A DNA stretch of 64,000 nt, from positions 1-64,000 of the forward strand of contig CASESJ010000003.1 of NCBI GenBank assembly GCA_949290575.1, given 5' to 3'. The notes under the pieces were generated by a model that was not told the origin of the DNA, did not search any database, and was given only the letters and a program-made list of their open reading frames with translations. The number at the start of each line of letters is the position of its first letter. The first letter of the stretch is position 1. The DNA is from an uncultured Clostridia bacterium. Lineage in GTDB: Bacteria > Bacillota > Clostridia > Christensenellales > Borkfalkiaceae. The position numbers were made by a program, and so were the translations under genes. This document shows positions 25,927-33,273 of this stretch, one piece after another.

Positions 25927-27684
25927 ATGAATACGATTTTGTTGGAGACAAAAGGAATCGCTGATTTAAGTGGAAAGTTCTATATTCCTGCATATCAAAG
26001 AGGATATCGTTGGACGGATGAATCAATAAAGTTGATCGAGGATGTTTTAGAAATTGAAAATGTCGGAGTGCCAAAAGAAACCAGATATTGTCTTCAGCCA
26101 GTCGTGGTAAAAAATAGGAGTGATGGATCATATGAGCTGATTGACGGACAACAGCGTCTAACAACCATTTACTTGATTTATAAAGCTATTAAAAAATATG
26201 TGCCTTTTGCAGAGGCAAAATTTTCTCTGATTTATGAGATAAGATACAGAGCGGAAGATTTTTTAAAAAATTTATCGGAAAGTTCGCCAGAGGATAACAT
26301 TGATTTTTTCTATATGAAAAAAGCCTTTATGGGAATAGTTGATTGGTTTGATGGTCAGTCAAATCCTTCTTTAACAGCTTTTAAGTTTTATAGTCTGCTA
26401 TCAGAACGTGTAGAGCTTATTTGGTATGAAGTTGGGGCAGCGGAAGACGGAAATGCCTTGTTTCAAAGATTGAATATAGGTAAAATCCCTTTGACATCTT
26501 CTGAACTAGTAAAGGCAATATTTCTTTCCGAATCAAATAAAAGCGGGTTAGCGAGCAATAGAAAAAATGAAATCGCATTACAATGGGATAGCATTGAAAA
26601 AGAATTGCATGATTCATCGTTTTGGGGCTTCATAACCAATATAAGAGGTGAGGAATATCAAACGAGAATCGATTTGATTTTAAATTTAATTTCGGGGGCT
26701 AAATTTCAAGCTTATGAAAAATATGAAACATTTTATTATTTTGATAATTTAAGAAAATCTAAAAATTTAATTGATATTTGGCAGGAAATTTTACATACAT
26801 TTTTAGTGTTGAAGGATTGGTATAAGAATCACGAACTGTATCATAAAATCGGATATTTAATCGGCATCAATTTAAAGCTTATCGATATTTTTAAATTGGC
26901 TAAAGGAAAAACCAAAAGGGGCTTTATAACAGCTTTAGATGAAGAGATTAAAAAATCTATAAAATCAGATATTAATTATAGTGAATTAAGTTATGAAAAT
27001 TCTTCAGATTATAAAAAGATAGCTAGGTTATTATTTCTATTTAATGTTGAAGCTACTAGACAGAATGGTGAGCAAAGCATGTGGTTTCCTTTTGATAAAT
27101 ATAAAAATGGGAAATGGAGTCTTGAACATATTCATGCGCAGCAATCTGAAGGAATGACAACGGTTGAAGAATGGAAAGAATGGCTTGCCTTGCACATGGA
27201 GTCTGTTAAAACAGTCGGGGAAATTCAAGTTCACGATGGAAAACTTCAAAAAGATAGTCTGGAAGCTACGATCAAAAAAATTCAAGATATGATGTCATAT
27301 AGCTACCCTAAAGAACATTTTGGGGATGAATTCAAAGCTATCAGACAGACAGTAGAAACAATATTGTCGGATGGTGCTAACGTTAGTTATTTGCATTCAA
27401 TTTCAAATCTCGCTTTACTCAATGCCAGGAATAATGCTGCTTTAAGCAATGCAGCGTTTGATGCAAAAAGAAACAAGATAATTGAATTGGATAAAAAAGG
27501 AGAATTCATCCCTTATTGCACTAAAATGGTTTTTCTAAAATATTATACAAAGTCTGCGGGTAATCAAGTTCATTTTTGGGGGCAAATAGATAGAGAAAGT
27601 TATGTTGCTGCTATTAATTCAACTCTGTCATCGTTCTTACCTGAAAAAATTATAAAGATTGGTGAGGTGTCTCAAAATGGCTAA
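25927..27684 (+). CDS. DUF262-DUF1524 restriction protein (GmrSD-like), first of pair
   Basis: A 585-aa protein. The N-terminal DUF262 has YIPAYQRGYRW (about 18-28) and LIDGQQRLTT (about 73), motifs of the GmrS NTP-hydrolysing/ParB-like fold. The C-terminal DUF1524 has an HNH-type site: SLEHIHAQQ (H401, H403) and SNLALLNARNNAALSN...AKRNKI. This is the domain order of the fused GmrSD type IV enzymes, which cut modified (for example glucosylated hydroxymethylcytosine) phage DNA. RBS TAGGAG. It is followed by a second DUF262 protein that overlaps by 8 nt, so the two are co-expressed. Which DNA modification it senses cannot be told. Confidence 0.88.
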   Translation: MNTILLETKGIADLSGKFYIPAYQRGYRWTDESIKLIEDVLEIENVGVPKETRYCLQPVVVKNRSDGSYELIDGQQRLTTIYLIYKAIKKYVPFAEAKFSLIYEIRYRAEDFLKNLSESSPEDNIDFFYMKKAFMGIVDWFDGQSNPSLTAFKFYSLLSERVELIWYEVGAAEDGNALFQRLNIGKIPLTSSELVKAIFLSESNKSGLASNRKNEIALQWDSIEKELHDSSFWGFITNIRGEEYQTRIDLILNLISGAKFQAYEKYETFYYFDNLRKSKNLIDIWQEILHTFLVLKDWYKNHELYHKIGYLIGINLKLIDIFKLAKGKTKRGFITALDEEIKKSIKSDINYSELSYENSSDYKKIARLLFLFNVEATRQNGEQSMWFPFDKYKNGKWSLEHIHAQQSEGMTTVEEWKEWLALHMESVKTVGEIQVHDGKLQKDSLEATIKKIQDMMSYSYPKEHFGDEFKAIRQTVETILSDGANVSYLHSISNLALLNARNNAALSNAAFDAKRNKIIELDKKGEFIPYCTKMVFLKYYTKSAGNQVHFWGQIDRESYVAAINSTLSSFLPEKIIKIGEVSQNG

Positions 27685-29848
27685 ATCTTATTTATGTACA
27701 TTTAATGAGCTTTTTACTTTGCGTGAAACTGAAGAAGGTAATTCGTTTGAGATTAAGAAGGTTGTAATTCCGCTAATTCAACGAGATTATGCTCAAGGAC
27801 GAAAAAATCCTGATATCGTAAGAATTCGTGAACGTTTTTTGGATGCGCTTCACCAAGCGGTTTGTAATAACGGAATTTGTCTTGACTTTATATACGGAGA
27901 TATAAAAACCGACGGTATATTAACTCCGCTTGACGGGCAACAACGACTTACAACGTTATTTCTATTGCATTGGTATGCAGCAAAAAAAGATAATATTAAA
28001 CGAGAGAAATATTCTTTTTTGTTAAATTTTTCATATGAAACTCGTTATAGTGCAAGGGATTTTTGTAAATTTCTAATTGAATTTACACCGGATTTTAATA
28101 GTACAGAGTGCATAAGCGCACAAATTACAGATCAAGCTTGGTTTCCGTTAGATTGGAGTAATGATCCGACAATTAAGTCAATGCTTGTTATGCTCAATGA
28201 GATCGTCAGATATTTTTCAAATGTCAAAGATTTGTGGAAATGCTTGGTTGAGAAAAGAAAAATACAATTTTATTTTTTACCCATTAAAAATATGGGACTT
28301 ACGGACGATTTATATATCAAGATGAACTCAAGAGGAAAGCCTCTTACTCGCTTCGAGCATTTCAAAGCAGAATTTGAACGCAAAATAGAAAAAATAGATG
28401 CCGAAAAAGCAAAAAATATAGAGAAAAAAATAGATTTAGACTGGACGGATTTTCTTTGGAAATATAGAAGAAATGATAATTTGACGGACAAACTTTTTTT
28501 GAACTATTTCAAGTTCATTTGTGATATCATATGCTACGAAGAAGGACAGTCTCCTCAAAATAGAAGTTATTATGAGTTTGATTTAATAGAAAAGTACTTT
28601 GCTTCCGACAGTCATAATGCTAGAGAGCATCTGGATTTCTTAGAATTGGCATTTGATGTGTGGAAAGAATTTGGGGATAATGTGGATAAAAATCTATTTT
28701 CCGAATTTATTTCATGTTCAGATGATTCTCTTAAGGTAAAAGTTTATAAATTTTATTCGACGGACTTGTTAAATGATTGCTTACAAAATTATGCAGACGA
28801 TAGGACTGGTAGGAGAAGTGCCGGTTTCTCTTTTGCGAAGTTTATCATGTTGTATGCTTTTTTACAATATGCAATACATATCAAGACTATAACAAAAGAA
28901 GAATTCTCAGAACGAATAAGAATAGTCAATAACTTGGTTTCAAATTCGGATGATGAAATAAATGATAGTAATAGTCGTGTTGGTGGTAATAGATTACCTG
29001 CAATTTTAAAACAAACAAAGTCTATCATTGTTGACGGGATAATTTTGGATACAATATCTATTAACTACAATGCCTATCAGCTTGAAGAAGAAAAACAAAA
29101 ACTTGCCTGGAGACCACCTCATCAGAATGAGGTGCGGGCTTTAAATAGGCTAGAAAATCATGAATTATTATATGGACAAATTGCTGTTGTAGGGCTGGAT
29201 AATTTTAATTTGTTCGATAGATTTTTCGAGCTGTTTACTTGTGACAGAGATAAAATTACATGTGCGTTGCTTACGATGGGTGATTATTCTCGTATAGAAC
29301 GTAATAATTGGAGACGACAGCTGGGGGCTTATAAAGATACAGCTTGGAAGTTTCTATTTCATCAAAGCATAGCAGAAAGATTTGCTGAAACAAAAAAATG
29401 CCTTGTTGCATTATTGCAAAAGAGCAACCATTTTGATAATGATATATTGGATCAAATAATTAAGGATTATCTATCTCAATGTGATAAGGATAGTATTTAT
29501 GATTGGCGGTATTACTTTGTCAAATATAAAGAGTTTAGACCGGAACGATATGGAAAATATTGGATTGAGGGGAGAAGTTCTTATTGTATTAATGCTCTAT
29601 GGACGGCTCAAAACATGTCAGAAAACGCATATCAGCCATTTCTAAAAATCATAGATCCTGATCATATTGACCGAGCATCTCTTGGAACAAGAATTCATAA
29701 AGAACAGTATTATCTGTATTGTTGCAACAATAGTTTTGAGGTTAAAGACGAAAATGGTGTATTGATTAAGTCCATGACTATAAATCAAAGAAATGGTATT
29801 GACATAGAGGAAAGGATTGAAAAATACAAGAGTAATCCCTTAATATAA
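27677..29848 (+). CDS. Second DUF262 protein of a two-gene restriction unit
   Basis: A 723-aa protein with its own DUF262: VVIPLIQRDYAQGR (about 28-41) and LTPLDGQQRLTT (about 78). No clear HNH/DUF1524 motif is visible in the rest, which is long and helical. The ATG at 27677 overlaps the previous stop by 8 nt and has GGTGAGGTG upstream. An upstream TTG is rejected. A pair of DUF262 proteins, one with and one without a recognisable nuclease domain, suggests a hetero-oligomeric NTP-dependent restriction complex (inference). Confidence 0.82.
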   Translation: MAKSYLCTFNELFTLRETEEGNSFEIKKVVIPLIQRDYAQGRKNPDIVRIRERFLDALHQAVCNNGICLDFIYGDIKTDGILTPLDGQQRLTTLFLLHWYAAKKDNIKREKYSFLLNFSYETRYSARDFCKFLIEFTPDFNSTECISAQITDQAWFPLDWSNDPTIKSMLVMLNEIVRYFSNVKDLWKCLVEKRKIQFYFLPIKNMGLTDDLYIKMNSRGKPLTRFEHFKAEFERKIEKIDAEKAKNIEKKIDLDWTDFLWKYRRNDNLTDKLFLNYFKFICDIICYEEGQSPQNRSYYEFDLIEKYFASDSHNAREHLDFLELAFDVWKEFGDNVDKNLFSEFISCSDDSLKVKVYKFYSTDLLNDCLQNYADDRTGRRSAGFSFAKFIMLYAFLQYAIHIKTITKEEFSERIRIVNNLVSNSDDEINDSNSRVGGNRLPAILKQTKSIIVDGIILDTISINYNAYQLEEEKQKLAWRPPHQNEVRALNRLENHELLYGQIAVVGLDNFNLFDRFFELFTCDRDKITCALLTMGDYSRIERNNWRRQLGAYKDTAWKFLFHQSIAERFAETKKCLVALLQKSNHFDNDILDQIIKDYLSQCDKDSIYDWRYYFVKYKEFRPERYGKYWIEGRSSYCINALWTAQNMSENAYQPFLKIIDPDHIDRASLGTRIHKEQYYLYCCNNSFEVKDENGVLIKSMTINQRNGIDIEERIEKYKSNPLI

Positions 29849-29946
29849 GTTATTTAGAATAAGCTTACATTGTTTAACGCAAGGTAAAAAATTATAAGTA
29901 AGTGTAATTAAATTGATAATAGTGACAGGCACAAGGAGGAACAAAA

Positions 29947-30342
29947 ATGAAACAAGTATATGATTTTTTGAAGGAAGCGGGGACGTATTATCTGGCGACG
30001 GTGGATGGTGATCAGCCGAGAGTGAGACCTTTCGGGACGGTAAACATCTTCGAAGGTAAGCTTTACATACAGACGGGAAAGGGCAAGGTCGTTGCAAATC
30101 AGATCGCCAAAAATCCCAAGGTCGAAATCTGCGCTATGAAGGGCGACGAATGGATAAGAGTTGCAGCAACGCTCGTCGAGGACGACAGGGTGGAGGCGCA
30201 GGAGAGTATGCTGAATTCCTATCCAAACCTTCGCGCAATGTACAAGACGGGAAAAGATGGCAACACGGTTGTCTATTATATGGAAGACGCCACCGCGACC
30301 ATTTCGTCGTTCTCTCACGCTCCGATTGAAATTAAGTTCTGA
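29947..30342 (+). CDS. Pyridoxamine 5'-phosphate oxidase-fold flavoprotein
   Basis: A 131-aa protein of the PPOX/FMN-binding split-barrel family: GTYYLATVDGDQPRVRPFG at the N-terminus, GKLYIQTGKGK, then VAATLVEDD and YYMEDATATI. Such small proteins bind FMN or a related cofactor and reduce small molecules; they are common in Clostridia. The RBS is excellent (AAGGAGG). The gene has higher GC than the DUF262 pair. It lies just inside repeat copy B with its terminator. A defence role is not indicated. Confidence 0.85.
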   Translation: MKQVYDFLKEAGTYYLATVDGDQPRVRPFGTVNIFEGKLYIQTGKGKVVANQIAKNPKVEICAMKGDEWIRVAATLVEDDRVEAQESMLNSYPNLRAMYKTGKDGNTVVYYMEDATATISSFSHAPIEIKF

Positions 30343-30398
30343 TTGATTTGCGCTTTACGCTTGCAATTTGTCAAGAGGTGAGCTATAATATCATCAAT

Positions 30399-30462
30399 AA
30401 AAATTAAGACATTCATTCAATGAGTTCTGCGGCGCCGATTTGGTCTCGGCGCCGCAGTTTTT
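30399..30462 (+). repeat. Direct repeat copy B (with terminator)
   Basis: The second copy of 15971-16058, 64 nt long because it lacks the 24-nt insert. The terminator arms CTGCGGCGCCGA (30427-30438) and TCGGCGCCGCAG (30446-30457) plus TTTTT end the PPOX gene. Confidence 0.85.
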
Positions 30463-30502
30463 GCTTATGCAAGATTATAACTGCTAAAATTTTGGCAATA
30501 TA

Positions 30503-30531
30503 TTGACATGGTAAGGAATAATTGCTAAAAT
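30503..30531 (+). promoter_or_regulatory. Promoter immediately before an XRE gene (leaderless)
   Basis: TTGACA (30503-30508), a 17-nt spacer and TAAAAT (30526-30531). The ATG follows after 9 nt, so the 5' leader can be at most a few nt. Confidence 0.75.
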
Positions 30532-30540
30532 ATTAGTACT

Positions 30541-30834
30541 ATGATTAAGAATACTTTTGACATATCTGACTTTGTATCTGCACAGTCCTTGACTGGTACT
30601 GTGTATGAGCTTGTAAAACGAGAAAAGGCGGCGCGAAAGAAAAAGAAACTTACTCAGAGACAGCTCTCCGAGAGGACGGGCGTTAGCTACGGCTCAATAC
30701 GCAGGTTTGAGCAGACGGGCGAAATATCTCTTCTGTCGCTCGTGAAAATCGCCAACGCACTCGATTGCCTTGAAGACTTCAATGAGCTCTTCAAGAAGCC
30801 GCCAGTTACTGACATAAGGAACCTTAAATTATGA
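30541..30834 (+). CDS. XRE/HipB-like HTH protein, without a HipA partner
   Basis: A 97-aa protein. An N-terminal extension (1-35) precedes an HTH (about 38-80: KKLTQRQLSERTGVSYGSIRRFE). The sequence is typical of HTH proteins encoded just before HipA-type kinases, where they act as antitoxin and repressor. Here the next gene encodes a membrane protein and no HipA is present. The start codon lies 9 nt after a consensus -10 box and has no ribosome-binding site at normal distance, so it is probably translated from a leaderless mRNA. Confidence 0.8.
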   Translation: MIKNTFDISDFVSAQSLTGTVYELVKREKAARKKKKLTQRQLSERTGVSYGSIRRFEQTGEISLLSLVKIANALDCLEDFNELFKKPPVTDIRNLKL

Positions 30835-30883
30835 TGTAAGACAAAAGATATACGAAGCCGAAAATTTGCAGATAACTGGTATT

Positions 30884-31504
30884 ATGAAACTTATGCTTAT
30901 TGTGGCGCTTATACTGAACGTGGTAATTTTAGGTTGCGAAGTATACGCGCTAGTACATGTTAAGGGCAAACTGAATATACTAAAATATTATACATACTTA
31001 CAAAATTTCTTATCGTTGATTGTGAGTTTAATTTGTTGTGTGTATCTGGCAATCAATATAATTTTCGGTCAAACAGTGCCGGAATTTGTAATGGGGTTGC
31101 GATATGTTGCAACCTGCGGGCTTGTAGCCACAATGTTTATATTCATTGTATTTCTTGGCAATGGAAAGAAGATTGCAATTACCGAAGACGATTTTTTGTC
31201 GGGGTTGAGTCCCAAAATGGGAAATATTATTTTGCATTATGTTTGCCCGATAGTATCTTTGTTGAGTTTTGTAGTTTTTGAAAGGCAAATAGATTTAAAT
31301 AATAATATATGGACGGCCATTGTTGCCATTCCTTCGTGTGTATATTGGGTTGTATATATAATTCTAACCAAAACAAAATTATGGAAAGAACCTTACAACT
31401 TTGCATCGTCAGACAAGAAAAATAAATTTATTGAAGTTTTGACGATGCTGCTGCTCCCGTTGTCGTTTATTGCAATTTCGTTTATTTTGTGGAATATCAG
31501 ATGA
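30884..31504 (+). CDS. Polytopic membrane protein (Pr6Pr/FAR-17a-like)
   Basis: A 206-aa protein with about six hydrophobic segments: the N-terminal LMLIVALILNVVILG, then LQNFLSLIVSLICCVYLAI, and others up to the C-terminal LLLPLSFIAISF. Features such as a TYLQNFLS segment, LRYV and HYVCPIVS match the Pr6Pr family of small membrane proteins of unknown function. The start is uncertain: ATG 30884 or 30893, neither with a good RBS. It lies 49 nt after the XRE gene, so the pair could be a regulator and its membrane effector. Confidence 0.6.
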   Translation: MKLMLIVALILNVVILGCEVYALVHVKGKLNILKYYTYLQNFLSLIVSLICCVYLAINIIFGQTVPEFVMGLRYVATCGLVATMFIFIVFLGNGKKIAITEDDFLSGLSPKMGNIILHYVCPIVSLLSFVVFERQIDLNNNIWTAIVAIPSCVYWVVYIILTKTKLWKEPYNFASSDKKNKFIEVLTMLLLPLSFIAISFILWNIR

Positions 31505-31695
31505 AATTTTGTTTAAAGATTAGCAATCCTAATGTTTAAACACAATCCTTAATTCGCGCATTGTTTTAGTAAAGATGACGGAAGAATAAAACTAAAATTG
31601 CTCCGCTCAACAAGTTATTCTGTTGAATAAACTGTCAAATTATCTGCTATTCAATGAAAATATATTAGTTTTTTACCAACTTCAAGCAAATAAAA

Positions 31696-31729
31696 ATGCC
31701 GAGACGATTGGCTCGTCGCGGCATTTTTC
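31696..31729 (+). terminator. Terminator after the membrane protein
   Basis: ATGCCGAGACGA (31696-31707) pairs with TCGTCGCGGCAT (31713-31724) with one mismatch, followed by TTTTT. A TTCAATGAAAAT stretch about 40 nt upstream recalls repeat copies A and B, so this may be a diverged third relative. Confidence 0.75.
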
Positions 31730-31783
31730 TGCGAATTATTAACTTTTAATGGGTTTTCGTCCCCAAGGGATTTTTAGGGACGA

Positions 31784-31939
31784 TTTTAACAAAAATGTTA
31801 ATTTTGGGAAGTAGAAGGAAGATGTCGATTTTTAACAAAGTCGGAGCAGACTAAAAAGTTGTGATTTGGGAGGTTTTGAGGTGATTTTCGCTCTAAATCG
31901 CCCGTTTTTAATGGTTTTGGTTTGTGTGAATTTTTAACA
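31784..31939. repeat. Short repeats next to the attachment site
   Basis: The stretch 31505-31957 has no gene. Besides the terminator it holds three copies of TTTTAACA (31784-31791, 31830-31837, 31932-31939; the last two read TTTTTAACA). There is also the dyad TTAACA-AAAA-TGTTAA at 31786-31801. Their position just inside the tRNA fragment suggests arm-type integrase sites (inference). Confidence 0.4.
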
Positions 31940-31957
31940 TTTTAGTCCCTTAACAGC

Positions 31958-32012
31958 CTTAAAATCCTGAGGAGTAACATCCGTATCGGTTCAACTCCTA
32001 TCTCGGGCATCA
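31958..32012 (+). other. 3' half of tRNA-Leu(UAA): attachment-site scar (att)
   Basis: The sequence reads as a tRNA-Leu from the anticodon loop CTTAAAA (31958-31964, anticodon TAA) through the 3' anticodon arm TCCTG. It continues with a variable arm GGAGTAACATCC, the T-arm loop in GGTTCAACTCC (31989-31999) and acceptor CTCGGGC (32002-32008), then A and TCA. The 5' half (GCCCGAG..., D-arm) is missing upstream. Tyrosine integrases commonly cross over at tRNA anticodon loops, leaving exactly such a 3' half at one end of the element. The native-looking terminator right after it implies that the chromosome is to the right and the element to the left. Confidence 0.8.
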
Positions 32013-32051
32013 AAATAGCGAGGGAATTAGTTAAAATTTCATCGCTATTTT
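32012..32051 (+). terminator. Terminator following the tRNA-Leu fragment
   Basis: AAAATAGCGA (32012-32021) and TCGCTATTTT (32041-32050) form a 10-bp stem; the 3' arm supplies the T run. Between here and 32299 I see no gene. Confidence 0.7.
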
Positions 32052-32298
32052 GTATAAATCAATATTTGAGACAAATTTAATCTGGTTAACCTGAAAATAT
32101 TATTTTTTAAAGAGAACCTGTAATTTTTACATGTTCTTTTTTATTTATATGACATTTCCGTAAAGTAAAAATAATACAGGTTTGAAAGGCGGCCTTAAAT
32201 AATCTAAAATATAATCATAAGCAATAACTGAGAAAGCATTTCATCATAAAATTTAAAATTTTTGCAGGCATAATCTTGGCATATCAAGGAGGATAAAA

Positions 32299-32613
32299 AT
32301 GAGTATCTTGGACATATTGCTCGATGAGGAAAATCGCGAACCGATTACGCTGTGGGACGGCTATGGCAGGGAGGTAACTTTTGAACAGATTGCGGTGATC
32401 CCGCATGATGGCAAAATTTATTGCGTGTTGAAGCCTCTGGACCATTTTGAAGGCGTTGCTGACGACGAAGCTCTTGTATTATACGTGGATATGAGCGGCG
32501 ATGAAGTGACATTGAATGTTGAGCTCGATCAGTTAAAAGCAATCGAGGTATTTGAGAAATATTACGATTTGTTAGAGAAATCAGCACTCAAAAAGGAAGG
32601 CGATGGACAATGA
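32299..32613 (+). CDS. DUF1292-like protein (paralogue of 44493 gene)
   Basis: A 104-aa acidic protein: ILDILLDEENREPITLWDGYG, then QIAVIPHDGKIYCVLKPL and a C-terminal VFEKYYDLLEK. It belongs with DUF1292-type small proteins and is clearly homologous to the product at 44493 (shared PITL, YCVLKPL, ADDEA, FE.YY.LLE). Function unknown. RBS AAGGAGG. Its stop overlaps the next ATG (ATGA), starting a coupled cluster that includes a VirD4-like ATPase. Confidence 0.75.
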   Translation: MSILDILLDEENREPITLWDGYGREVTFEQIAVIPHDGKIYCVLKPLDHFEGVADDEALVLYVDMSGDEVTLNVELDQLKAIEVFEKYYDLLEKSALKKEGDGQ

Positions 32614-33263
32614 AATATCTGACTGAAAGAAGTTTATATTATTACTTTCTCATGCGCGAAATCACAGATATCGGAACAGAGCTGTGGGCGACGATAGCCG
32701 CCGATTTCGGCGTAAGTTCAGAGCTTATAAGGAATTATGAAATTACTCTTCAGGACCCTGTCCTTGCCGACCTCCTGACCGCAGAAGATATCGAAGTATA
32801 CAAAAATTATATAAGCGGTTTTTTCTGCAAAGAAAACTGTTTCGGGAAATCGGCAACGGAGAGCGATACGATAGATGCAAAACTTCTTGCATTATTAAAA
32901 GTTCAGCAATTATTCGGGAATACACAACTTAAGAGAAGCAGATTGCAGGCGTTGTCTCATATCTATGAAACCGACCATGAGACAAGCGTGCTGTACGCCC
33001 TGCATATTATTCACTTCAACAGAGATAAAAGTTGCCGCAGGTACGCCGAGGATATTTTATCTGAAGAGTTGTATGACGGAAAGAACTGCGATGCGGGATT
33101 TATTCTTCTGCAGCTCAGAAGCGAAGAAACGGACAACATCGTTAATTGCTTAAAGAGTTTGCCCGAAATGCTGATTCATCCCGAAATGCTGAGTTACCTT
33201 ACCCATAACTATGGCGGCAGCAGCGAAGTTACTGTCAAATCAAAACATCCCATAGGGTTTTAA
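32610..33263 (+). CDS. Unknown helical protein, VirD4-like cluster
   Basis: A 217-aa protein of unknown family. The sequence is almost entirely predicted helices, in a pattern like short helical repeats (LYALHIIHFNRDKS, YAEDILSEELYD). There is no membrane segment. Its start overlaps the DUF1292-like stop by 4 nt and it ends 10 nt before the VirD4-like gene. It is probably a structural partner of the ATPase. Confidence 0.65.
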   Translation: MKYLTERSLYYYFLMREITDIGTELWATIAADFGVSSELIRNYEITLQDPVLADLLTAEDIEVYKNYISGFFCKENCFGKSATESDTIDAKLLALLKVQQLFGNTQLKRSRLQALSHIYETDHETSVLYALHIIHFNRDKSCRRYAEDILSEELYDGKNCDAGFILLQLRSEETDNIVNCLKSLPEMLIHPEMLSYLTHNYGGSSEVTVKSKHPIGF

Positions 33264-33273
33264 GGGGAGAGAT

